A model generated the notes under the pieces. That model was not told the origin of the DNA. It worked only from the letters and a program-made list of their open reading frames with translations, and did not search any database. Source: Pseudomonadales bacterium (lineage in GTDB: Bacteria; Pseudomonadota; Gammaproteobacteria; Pseudomonadales; Pseudohongiellaceae). Taken from it: a stretch of DNA of 59,593 bases. Position numbers and translations under genes: made by a program. The stretch lies in assembly GCA_022819645.1 (NCBI GenBank), contig JAJEGU010000009.1, positions 1-59,593 on the forward strand, given 5' to 3'. Of this stretch, positions 51,358 through 59,593 are shown piece by piece (the first letter of the stretch is position 1; each line of letters opens with the position of its first letter).

Positions 51358-53259
51358 ATGAACCAGCAACCCGATCTGGCCCAGGCCGACATCAAGGCCT
51401 ACCTCGCCCAGCATGAGCGCAAGGAACTGCTGCGCTTTCTGACCTGCGGCAGCGTCGATGACGGCAAGAGCACCCTCATCGGCCGGCTGCTCCACGATTC
51501 GAAGCTGATTTACGAAGACCAGCTCGCCGCCATCGAAGCCGACAGCCTGCGCTCGGGCAGCCTCGACGGCAAGCTCGACCTGTCCCTGCTGGTGGACGGC
51601 CTTCAGGCCGAACGCGAACAGGGCATCACCATCGACGTGGCCTACCGCTATTTTTCCACCGCGAAACGCAAGTTCATCATCGCCGACACGCCGGGACACG
51701 AGCAGTACACCCGCAACATGGCCACCGGCGCCTCCAATTGCGACCTCGCGATTATCCTCATCGACGCCCGCCATGGCGTGCTGACCCAGACCCGGCGGCA
51801 CAGCTTCATCGTCTCCCTGCTCGGCATCCGGCAGGTGATCGTGGCAGTGAACAAGATGGATCTGGTGGATTATGCCGAAGACGTTTTCAACCGTATTCGC
51901 GAGGAGTATCTCGCCTTCAGCGCTGGACTCGAAGGCATTGAACCGCAATTCATTCCGCTGTCCGCCAAACATGGCGACAATGTGGTCCATGCCAGCCCGG
52001 CAATGCCCTGGTACCGGGACAAGGCGCTGATGACCATGCTGGAAACCGTGGAGCTTTCCGCCAGCCGCAACTTCGCCGACTTCCGCTTTCCGGTGCAGTA
52101 CGTCAACCGGCCCAATCTCAATTTCCGCGGCTACTGCGGCACCATCGCCTCGGGCGTGGTGCGCAAGGGCGACGAAGTCGTGGTGCTGCCTTCGGGCCGC
52201 AAGAGCCGCATAAAATCCATCGTCACCTACGATGAGGAACTCGAACTCGCCTGGGCCGATATGGCGGTGACCCTCACCCTGGAGCACGACATCGATCTCA
52301 GCCGCGGCGACCTGATCACCCATCCCGACAATCCCCCCGCCGGAGGCGACCGCCTCGACGCCAGCGTGGTGTGGATGGCGGAGGATCCCCTGCTCCCCGG
52401 AGTGCAATACGAAATCAAGCTCGGCGCCCGCAGCGTGATCGGCACGGTAAAATCGGTGCGGCATGTGGTGGACATTTCCAATCTTGCCGAGCGCCCCGCC
52501 GCCAGGCTCGAGTTGAATGAAATCGGCCGGCTTGACATCGCCCTGGAGCAGGCGGTGCATTTCGACAGCTACCGGGACAACCGCGCCACCGGCGGATTCA
52601 TCCTCATCGACCGGCTCTCGAATGTCACCGTGGGCGCCGGCATGATCCATTGCGAACATGCCCGGGGGGACGCCCCGGCAAGCAGCGCAAGCGGCCATGT
52701 GAGCGGCAGCGAGCGTGCGGCCCGCTTTGGCCAGCGGCCCGTGACGGTCATGTTCATCGGCGTCTCCGGCTCGGGTAAATCGACCCTCGCCCACGCCCTG
52801 GAACGGCGATTGTTCGACCTGGGCCGCTTCAGCACCGTGCTCGATGGCAAGACCATGCGCCTCGGAATCAGCCGCGACCTGCCGCACGATGCCGAGGGCC
52901 GCGCCGAGAATCTGCGCCGCAGCGCCCATGTGGCCCGCTTCGTGAACGATTCCGGGCTGATCTGCTGCGCCGCTTTCGTGGCGCCCAATGAAGACTCCCG
53001 GGAGCACGCCATCAGCGTGATTGGCCGGCGCAACTGTTTTCTGGTGTATCTCAACCCGCCGCTGGAGGTCTGCATGCAACGCGACCCGAGCGGGCTGTAC
53101 GCCGCCGCCAGGGAAAACGAATCCGAGCATGTGCCGGGGCTCTCCTTTCCCTACCGGGCTCCCGCCGAGCCCTGGCTCGAACTCGACACCAGCGCGCTTA
53201 CCGTGGAAGCCTGCGTGGACCAGGTGCTTGCGCGACTCGAAGAGGAACAGGTAGTCTGA
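51358..53259 (+). CDS. cysNC: Bifunctional sulfate adenylyltransferase GTPase subunit / APS kinase
   Basis: A 633-residue fusion. Residues ~20-445 are CysN, an EF-Tu-like GTPase (G1 [10 protein letters not shown]3 [13 protein letters not shown]4 NKMD) driving APS synthesis. Residues ~460-633 are APS kinase CysC (P-loop [35 protein letters not shown]) making PAPS. The APS-kinase motif reads SGSGKST with an intact Lys, so it appears active. The fusion is common in pseudomonads and relatives. Confidence 0.97.
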   Translation: MNQQPDLAQADIKAYLAQHERKELLRFLTCGSVDDGKSTLIGRLLHDSKLIYEDQLAAIEADSLRSGSLDGKLDLSLLVDGLQAEREQGITIDVAYRYFSTAKRKFIIADTPGHEQYTRNMATGASNCDLAIILIDARHGVLTQTRRHSFIVSLLGIRQVIVAVNKMDLVDYAEDVFNRIREEYLAFSAGLEGIEPQFIPLSAKHGDNVVHASPAMPWYRDKALMTMLETVELSASRNFADFRFPVQYVNRPNLNFRGYCGTIASGVVRKGDEVVVLPSGRKSRIKSIVTYDEELELAWADMAVTLTLEHDIDLSRGDLITHPDNPPAGGDRLDASVVWMAEDPLLPGVQYEIKLGARSVIGTVKSVRHVVDISNLAERPAARLELNEIGRLDIALEQAVHFDSYRDNRATGGFILIDRLSNVTVGAGMIHCEHARGDAPASSASGHVSGSERAARFGQRPVTVMFIGVSGSGKSTLAHALERRLFDLGRFSTVLDGKTMRLGISRDLPHDAEGRAENLRRSAHVARFVNDSGLICCAAFVAPNEDSREHAISVIGRRNCFLVYLNPPLEVCMQRDPSGLYAAARENESEHVPGLSFPYRAPAEPWLELDTSALTVEACVDQVLARLEEEQVV

Positions 53260-53321
53260 GGGAACAACAGCCGTTGTCATTTTGTGCACAGTTGCAAAAT
53301 CCCGGGCGGTGGCCCCTTCCC

Positions 53322-53406
53322 GTCATTCTGCGCGTAGTCGCAGAATCTCATGCAATGGCCACAACAGGGGGATTCTGCGACTGCGCTTCGCTTCGCGCAG
53401 AATGAC
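53322..53406. repeat. REP/BIME-like pair (family C)
   Basis: GTCATTCTGCGCGTAGTCGC..AGAATCTC and inverted GGATTCTGCGACTGCGCTTC..CGCAGAATGAC, about 25 bp apart, after cysNC. Confidence 0.88.
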
Positions 53407-53422
53407 AGGAAGGGGCGAACCC

Positions 53423-53452
53423 ATGAACAGAACCCTATGGCGATTGCGATGA
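53423..53452 (+). CDS. Possible 9-codon leader peptide of degS
   Basis: ATG AAC AGA ACC CTA TGG CGA TTG CGA TGA follows a strong AGGAAGGGGCG and ends in an ATGA overlap with the degS start at 53449. It could couple degS translation to its own ribosome site, since degS itself has none. Confidence 0.35.
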   Translation: MNRTLWRLR

Positions 53453-54567
53453 GCCGTTTACTGCGACTGTTGGGCTTTGCCGGCTGGCCGATGGTTTGCG
53501 GCGTGCTGGTTGCCGTGGCCACCCTGCAGTTTCTGCAGTTGCGGGAAATCCGCAACCTGCTCGACGGACTTGCCGGCGAAGTGGAGACTCCCGCGACGGG
53601 TCATTACGAGGCCATCGCCGGGGCGTCGGCCTCGGTGGTGAGCATCAGCGCCACCCGGGTCAATGTGGAAGCCATCGAGCGTACCGGCGCCGACCGGGTC
53701 GATCTCTATCTGGGCGAGCAGGAAAGCCTGGGCTCGGGAATCATCATCGACCCGCGCGGATTCATCCTCACCAACCTGCACGTGGTGGACACCCTGTTCG
53801 ACGCCTTTGACGCCACGGTAAGCCTGAACGACGGCCGTCATACTCCCGCCACCGTCATCGCCTGGGACGAAGCCAGCGATCTCGCGGTGCTGCACATCAA
53901 CATGGGCGATCTGGCGCCGATTCCGCTGGGCGATGAAAGCGCGCTGGCGGTGGGTGACGAGGTTTTTTCCATCGGCTATCCACACAATATCGGCCAGTCG
54001 GTGTCCCGGGGCATCGTCAGTTCCCTGAGCCACGGCCTTGATTTTTCGGTAAACATGATCCAGACCGACGCCGCCATCAACCCCGGCAGTTCCGGCGGCG
54101 CGCTCATCGACAGCGAGGGGCGGCTGGTGGGAGTCAATTCCTCGATTCTGTCGGAATCGGGCAATTTTGAAGGCATCGGCTTCGCCACCCCGGCGCGGCT
54201 CGCGGTGGGCATCGCCAGGGAACTCGTGGAGGAAGCCGTCACCGCCAATTCCGGTTATCTCGGCGTACTCACCGGGGAAGCCCTCACCGCCCAGTCCAGC
54301 GAACTGTTCTTCGGCGTGGACCATATTCGCGGCATGCTCGTGGAAAGCGTTGATGAAGGCGGCGCCGCGGCCCGGGTGGGCATTCTGCCTGGGGATGTGA
54401 TCACCGCCATCAACGACAGCACCGTGGTGGACGACGAAAGCATCGTCATGGAAGTGCGCGAGAAGAAGCCGGGCGATGTGGTGCGGGTGCAGGTGTACCG
54501 CGAAGGTCGCACGCTGGAATTTGAAACCGCACTCGGCTTCGGCCAGGCCATCGTGTTCGACCCCTGA
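53449..54567 (+). CDS. degS: Site-1 envelope-stress protease DegS/AlgW
   Basis: A 372-residue membrane-anchored periplasmic HtrA protease that cleaves the anti-sigma factor RseA/MucA when its PDZ domain senses misfolded porins. It has one N-terminal helix (GWPMVCGVLVAVATLQFLQL), a trypsin-like domain with triad His (TNLHVVD), Asp (ASDLAVLHI) and Ser (INPGSSGGAL), and a single C-terminal PDZ domain (MLVESVDEGGAAARVGILPG). Start at ATG 53449 matches AlgW-type N-termini (LLRLLGFAGW); ATG 53437 is also in frame. Convergent with hisD, as around algW in Pseudomonas. Confidence 0.93.
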   Translation: MSRLLRLLGFAGWPMVCGVLVAVATLQFLQLREIRNLLDGLAGEVETPATGHYEAIAGASASVVSISATRVNVEAIERTGADRVDLYLGEQESLGSGIIIDPRGFILTNLHVVDTLFDAFDATVSLNDGRHTPATVIAWDEASDLAVLHINMGDLAPIPLGDESALAVGDEVFSIGYPHNIGQSVSRGIVSSLSHGLDFSVNMIQTDAAINPGSSGGALIDSEGRLVGVNSSILSESGNFEGIGFATPARLAVGIARELVEEAVTANSGYLGVLTGEALTAQSSELFFGVDHIRGMLVESVDEGGAAARVGILPGDVITAINDSTVVDDESIVMEVREKKPGDVVRVQVYREGRTLEFETALGFGQAIVFDP

Positions 54568-54628
54568 TCCGGGCCAAAGATTCCGGCCTTCCAGCAGCGG
54601 CCATCACTTTCGCACTATTCGTTTCACT

Positions 54629-54795
54629 GTCATTTTGCGCGTAGCCAAAGTGCCGTCCACCGTCATTCCGCGCCATGCCCAACCTGTCATTCCGCGCGGA
54701 GCGAAGCGCAGTCGCAGAATCTCCCTGTTGGGGCCACTGCATGAGATTCTGCGACTACGCGCAGAATGACGGGTTTGGCTCCGCGCGGAAAGACG
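54629..54795. repeat. Cluster of REP-like elements (family C)
   Basis: At least four half-sites (GTCATTTTGCGCGTAGCC, GTCATTCCGCGCCATGCC, GTCATTCCGCGCGGAGCGAA, inverted GAGATTCTGCGACTACGCGC..) fill the gap between the convergent degS and hisD genes. Confidence 0.85.
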
Positions 54796-54835
54796 GGCGG
54801 GGGCGTAATCCCGGGGCCGGATCGACATTCCGGCA

Positions 54836-56149
54836 TCAACCCGGCAGGCGATACTCCGCGGAGCGGGCATGGGCGTCGAGATTTTCCCGGCGGCCGAGTT
54901 CGGCCGCGGTGACGGCAAGCGTGGCGGCGCCTTCCGCCGAGCAGTGGATGATGGAACTGCGCTTCTGGAAATCCGGTACGCCCAGCGCCGAGGAGAAACG
55001 CGCCGTGCCCGAAGTGGGCAGCACATGGCTCGGCCCCGCGCAGTAATCGCCCAGGGCCTCGGCGCTGTAGCGGCCGAGAAAAATGGCGCCGGCGTGCCGG
55101 ATCTTCTCCAACAGTTTTTCCGGTTCGGCCACCGACAACTCCAGGTGTTCCGGCGCAATCCGGTTGCTGATGGCGGCGGCCTGTTCCAGGTCTTCGGCAA
55201 GTATGAACACCGCGCGCCGGTTGAGACTCTCGGTAATGATGCCGCGCCGCGCCATTTCGGGCAGCAGCCGCTCCATGGCCGCCTTGACGGCATCCAGATA
55301 GCCGGCGTCGCTGGCAATCAGGATCGACTGCGCCTGCTCGTCGTGTTCGGCCTGGGAAAACAGGTCCATGGCGACCCAGTCGGGATCGGTGGCGCCATCG
55401 CAGATCACCGTCAGTTCGGTGGGGCCGGCGATCATGTCGATGCCCACTTCGCCGTACACCAGTTTCTTGGCGATGGTGACGTAGATATTGCCGGGGCCGG
55501 CGATCTTGTCGACCCTGGAAATGCTTTCCGTGCCGTAAGCCAGGGCGGCAATGGCCTGGGCGCCGCCGATGGTATGGAGGTGGTCCACTCCCGCCAGGGC
55601 AGCCGCGGCGAACACCATGTCGCTGCCGGCGCCGTGGGCCAGGGGCACGGTGGCGATGATCTCCCCGACGCCGGCGACGCTGGCGGGAATGGCCAGCATC
55701 AGCACCGAGGAGGGATAGCTTGCCTTGCCGCCCGGCACATAGATGCCCACCCGGTCCAGGGCGCTCACCTTCTGTCCGTACACCGAGCCGTCCACTTCAG
55801 CATATTGCCAGGAACCCTGCTTCTGGGCTTCGTGGTAGCGGCGGATGCGCTCCGCGGCGTGGCCCAGGGCTCTTGCGGCGGCTTCGGGCAGCCGCGCCAG
55901 GGACTGCTCCATCTGTTTCCGGGACACCGTCAAGGCTTCCATGCCGCCGGCGTCGAGTCCATCGAAGCGTCTGGTATATTCGAGCACCGCGGCATCGCCC
56001 CGGGCGCGCACGTCCGCGAGAATCCCGCGCACCTGGCCAGTCACCTCCTCACCCACCAGCATCCGCCGGTCCAGCGCGGCGGCGAGTTGGCGGTCGAAGT
56101 CCGGCCCGGAGGCAATCAGGCTGCGGATGTCGAGTGCGGAATCGCTCAT
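54836..56149 (-). CDS. hisD: Histidinol dehydrogenase
   Basis: Last step of histidine synthesis: two NAD-dependent oxidations of histidinol, zinc-dependent. The 437-residue product shows [62 protein letters not shown] and [13 protein letters not shown], full length. Ten bases after hisG in an operon. The usual hisC is not next to it. Confidence 0.97.
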   Translation of the reverse strand: MSDSALDIRSLIASGPDFDRQLAAALDRRMLVGEEVTGQVRGILADVRARGDAAVLEYTRRFDGLDAGGMEALTVSRKQMEQSLARLPEAAARALGHAAERIRRYHEAQKQGSWQYAEVDGSVYGQKVSALDRVGIYVPGGKASYPSSVLMLAIPASVAGVGEIIATVPLAHGAGSDMVFAAAALAGVDHLHTIGGAQAIAALAYGTESISRVDKIAGPGNIYVTIAKKLVYGEVGIDMIAGPTELTVICDGATDPDWVAMDLFSQAEHDEQAQSILIASDAGYLDAVKAAMERLLPEMARRGIITESLNRRAVFILAEDLEQAAAISNRIAPEHLELSVAEPEKLLEKIRHAGAIFLGRYSAEALGDYCAGPSHVLPTSGTARFSSALGVPDFQKRSSIIHCSAEGAATLAVTAAELGRRENLDAHARSAEYRLPG

Positions 56150-56159
56150 GGTCCGGCAA

Positions 56160-56822
56160 TCATTCCGCCCGTGCCGACACGGCGGCGGCGAGGCGCTCGA
56201 GTATAGCCCGGATCGGCCCGCTCTTGATTTTCATCGAAGCCTTGTTGACGATGACCCGGGAACTGATTTCGGCGATGGTCTCAGCCGGCGCGAGACCGTT
56301 GGCGCGCAGGGTGTTGCCGGTATCGACGATATCCACGATGGCGTCCGCCAGGCCCATGGCCGGGGCGATTTCAAGGGCGCCATTGAGCTTGATCAATTCC
56401 ACCTGCCTGCCCTGCTCGGCGAACCAGCGCTTGGCGATCCGGGTGAATTTCGTGGCGACCCGCAGCCCGCCCCCGATCTCGCTTGCGGCTTCCGGCATTG
56501 CCATCATCAGGCGGCAGCGGGCAATGCCGAGGTCCAGGGGTTCGTAGAGGCCGTCGCCGCCGTATTCAAGCAGCATGTCCTTGCCCGCCACGCCCATGTC
56601 CGCGGCGCCGTTTTCCACATAGACCGGCACGTCCGAGCCGCGCATGACCAGCAGGCTCACCCCGGCCATGCTCGTGGGAAACTTCAGTTTGCGGCTACGG
56701 CTCATGTCCTCCAGCGGATTGATCCCCGCCTGCTCGAGCAGGGGCAGGGTTTCGTCGAGGATCCGGCCCCGGGTGAGGGCGATGACGATGGTCTCGGTGG
56801 CGGAATTCATGGCGTTTTCCAT
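56160..56822 (-). CDS. hisG: ATP phosphoribosyltransferase, short form
   Basis: First and committed step of histidine synthesis. At 220 residues this is the short HisG type, which lacks the regulatory C-domain and needs the partner HisZ, not present in this window. Motifs: [61 protein letters not shown] 56822 has GAAGGA upstream; ATG 56810 is an alternative. Between murA and hisD, spacing about 10 bp each side. Confidence 0.96.
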   Translation of the reverse strand: MENAMNSATETIVIALTRGRILDETLPLLEQAGINPLEDMSRSRKLKFPTSMAGVSLLVMRGSDVPVYVENGAADMGVAGKDMLLEYGGDGLYEPLDLGIARCRLMMAMPEAASEIGGGLRVATKFTRIAKRWFAEQGRQVELIKLNGALEIAPAMGLADAIVDIVDTGNTLRANGLAPAETIAEISSRVIVNKASMKIKSGPIRAILERLAAAVSARAE

Positions 56823-56832
56823 CCCGATTCCT

Positions 56833-58110
<1,278 letters not shown>

Positions 58111-58150
58111 CTATTCCGAATCGCCAAAGCGTGGCTCGATGACACCGGAA

Positions 58151-58378
58151 TCAGGTTTCGTCCGGCGCCCTGAGGTTCATGGATACGGCGTGGATCGCGC
58201 CGCTGAGGATGTGGCTGTTCAGAATCCCGTAGATCTTCTGCTGGCGCTTGACGGCGTTCAGCCCGGCAAAGACGGAGCCCGTGGCGGAGACGAGGAATTT
58301 GCCGTCGCCGCCGCTGACGGCGATTTCACAATCGGGAAGTTCCGCCCGCAGCAGGCGGGCGATTTCGTCGCAGTCCAA
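58151..58378 (-). CDS. ibaG: BolA family protein IbaG
   Basis: A 75-residue BolA-type protein (class II KH-like fold) that works with monothiol glutaredoxins in iron-sulfur handling. Sequence: LDCDEIARLLRAELPDCEI, VSGGDGKFLVSATG, VKRQQKIYGIL, with conserved IHAVSM near the end. TTG at 58378 is chosen because GGAG lies 8 nt upstream and the family N-terminus begins there. It lies between mlaC and murA. No mlaB frame lies between it and mlaC. Confidence 0.88.
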   Translation of the reverse strand: MDCDEIARLLRAELPDCEIAVSGGDGKFLVSATGSVFAGLNAVKRQQKIYGILNSHILSGAIHAVSMNLRAPDET

Positions 58379-58395
58379 GGTTCTTTCTCCGCCCG

Positions 58396-59004
58396 CTATT
58401 GCCAGTTGTCGAGCACGGCGTCGATGTCGTCGCCATGTTCGGCCATCAGCGCACTGAACTGGGTAAAGTACTGGCGCCCCAGATTGATGCCCGCCAGGCT
58501 CAGGTTGCGCAGCTTCCATTCGTTGTCGGCGTTCAGGAACATCTGGAACTGGAACAGCACCGGCTGGCCGTTGCCGCCGGCGAGTTCCATGGTGACGATG
58601 GTGCTTTCCGGGGTGTCGCGATCCGGATTGTCCGAAGGACGGAAGCTGACTTCCTGGTCCACGTAGGTCAGCAGGGCCGCGCCGTAGAAGCGGGTGAGGT
58701 TGCCCCGCAGGATCTGCCCGAATCGCCGCTGTTGGCCGGGGCTGGCGGCATCGAGATAGCGATTCATCACCACCGCCGCCACCGCGTCAAAATCCACGAA
58801 CCGGTCGAGTACGCCTTCCACGCCGGAGTAGAAGGCTTCGCTGTCGGTGGCGAACAACTGCCGGGTTTCCCCCACTTGCCGCAGCAGGGTGTCCACGGCA
58901 AGCCGGGCGGTGTCTACCGCTGTCGGTTGCTGGGCATGACCGGCACCATGGGCGGCCATGAACAGCAGCAGCAGCGCGCACAATGTTCCGAAGGGAGATC
59001 GCAT
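58396..59004 (-). CDS. mlaC: Phospholipid-binding protein MlaC
   Basis: Periplasmic shuttle of the Mla system that keeps outer-membrane lipid asymmetry. The 202-residue product has a signal peptide (TLCALLLLFMAAHGAGHAQQ) and the MlaC/Tol-toluene-tolerance fold (RFVDFDAVAAVVMNRYLDAA, LTRFYGAALLTYVDQEVSF). Start ATG 59004. Seventeen bases before ibaG; mlaB is missing from its usual place. The gene upstream is not mlaD. Confidence 0.93.
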   Translation of the reverse strand: MRSPFGTLCALLLLFMAAHGAGHAQQPTAVDTARLAVDTLLRQVGETRQLFATDSEAFYSGVEGVLDRFVDFDAVAAVVMNRYLDAASPGQQRRFGQILRGNLTRFYGAALLTYVDQEVSFRPSDNPDRDTPESTIVTMELAGGNGQPVLFQFQMFLNADNEWKLRNLSLAGINLGRQYFTQFSALMAEHGDDIDAVLDNWQ

Positions 59005-59100
59005 GGGCGCGAGTGTAACCCATTCTCCGGAAATTTTGCCAACGCTGCCGAAGCTATTGTGCGCGGCGATTCCCATCCTGATGTCGCCGCCCTGCTCCCC

Positions 59101-59192
59101 GTCATTCCGCGCGAAGCGAAGCGGAGTCGCGGAATCTCATGAACCCGGCACTGCCATTCGACGGGAGATTCCGCGACTGCGCGCGGAATGAC
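59101..59192. repeat. REP/BIME-like pair (family C)
   Basis: GTCATTCCGCGCGAAGCGAA..GTCGCGGAATCTC and inverted GAGATTCCGCGACTGCGCGC..GGAATGAC, between mlaC and the gene at the right edge. Confidence 0.88.
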
Positions 59193-59202
59193 GGAAGACG
59201 GT

Positions 59203-59593
59203 CTATCGTGACAATGCCTCCCGCAGGGATTGTTGCTCCATGCATCGCAGCGCGTCGGCCACGGGCAGCCAGCCGGGCTGGCCCGCCGCGGCGTGGAAAC
59301 CCGCTTCGGCGGGGGTGACGACCGTCGCGTCGTTGGCGCCGCCGGAGAAGGTCTGTCCCACCCGCAGCCAGCGCTCCACGTGGGACGCGCCGCGCCAGGT
59401 TTCGCTGGCCCGGGCCGCCGCCTCGAACCGCAGTTGCGGGGATACGCAGGCTCCGGCGGCGAAATCGGGCGATGCATCCGGCTCGAATCCTCCCGGGCTG
59501 TCTTGCGGGTTCCAGCGGTTGCGTTCCCTTGCCTCGCCGGAAGTCGTGGTTCCCACTTCGCCGGATTGACCCATTGCCGGGACGCCGCCGATG
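59203..59593 (-). CDS. Partial protein of unknown function, 5' end beyond window
   Basis: An open frame of about 130 codons running off the right edge (..GVPAMGQSGEVGTTTSGEAR..). It is rich in Ala, Gly and Glu, with FEAAARASETWRGASHVERW, LRVGQTFSGGANDATVV and two cysteines. I do not recognise a family. It is not MlaD, which normally precedes mlaC. Codon pattern is plausible for coding, but confirmation needs the upstream part. Confidence 0.4.
   Translation of the reverse strand, partial: IGGVPAMGQSGEVGTTTSGEARERNRWNPQDSPGGFEPDASPDFAAGACVSPQLRFEAAARASETWRGASHVERWLRVGQTFSGGANDATVVTPAEAGFHAAAGQPGWLPVADALRCMEQQSLREALSR

Noticed and set aside
51328-53289. 653-codon minus-strand frame opposite cysNC
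   Set aside because: Composition-driven shadow of a clear CysNC gene.

Overview
The window is a GC-rich gammaproteobacterial chromosome segment. The evidence for this is conserved gene order: thrS-infC; rplM-rpsI-petA-petBC-sspA; rplU-rpmA-obgE-proB with convergent rpsT; lpoA-yraN-diaA-dolP; zapE/zapG; cysD-cysNC; and degS(algW)/hisD-hisG-murA-ibaG-mlaC, a neighbourhood like that of Pseudomonas. I cannot place it below class. There is no transposase, integrase, rRNA or CRISPR array.

Layout. 0-6.3 kb: infC, thrS, tRNA-Val, uvrB and a SuhB-like protein lacking its metal ligands. 6.5-15.8 kb: MATE transporter, B12-type radical SAM enzyme, nitroreductase, Cys-rich protein, acyltransferase, TauE/SafE permease, folD, aminotransferase, DUF2007 protein. 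16-21.2 kb: murJ, rpsT, proB, obgE, rpmA, rplU. 21.3-24.7 kb: an accessory island between two copies of one palindromic repeat, holding a HicB/HicA-type pair, a 630-residue fusion of a DUF429-like nuclease fold to a membrane domain, and small coupled ORFs. 24.7-38.4 kb: dUTPase, nfuA, metH, lpoA-yraN-diaA-dolP, sspA, a fused cytochrome b/c1 gene, petA, rpsI, rplM. 38.4-45.4 kb: a type III restriction-modification operon (res, a DUF4258/DUF2283-like pair, mod). 45.7-59.6 kb: serine hydrolase, DUF4097 protein, zapE/zapG, cysD-cysNC, degS, and the his/mur/mla cluster.

The two best candidates for new biology are these. (1) The mod methyltransferase gene is split into two frames exactly at a 27-nt tetranucleotide tract. 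Losing one unit or gaining two would restore a 1,033-residue protein, so this looks like a phase-variable epigenetic switch in its OFF state. The same gene has an AT-rich recognition-domain segment containing a perfect 25-bp inverted repeat, and an in-frame REP insertion. (2) The HicBA/DUF429-membrane island looks like an undescribed defence or conflict module.

Three interspersed repeat families run through the window: (A) chains of different short hairpins in a fixed order; (B) a ~165-bp nested palindrome with GAGCCTGCGCC arms; (C) a REP/BIME-like element. Copies of A and B repeatedly abut genes and supply their stop codons.
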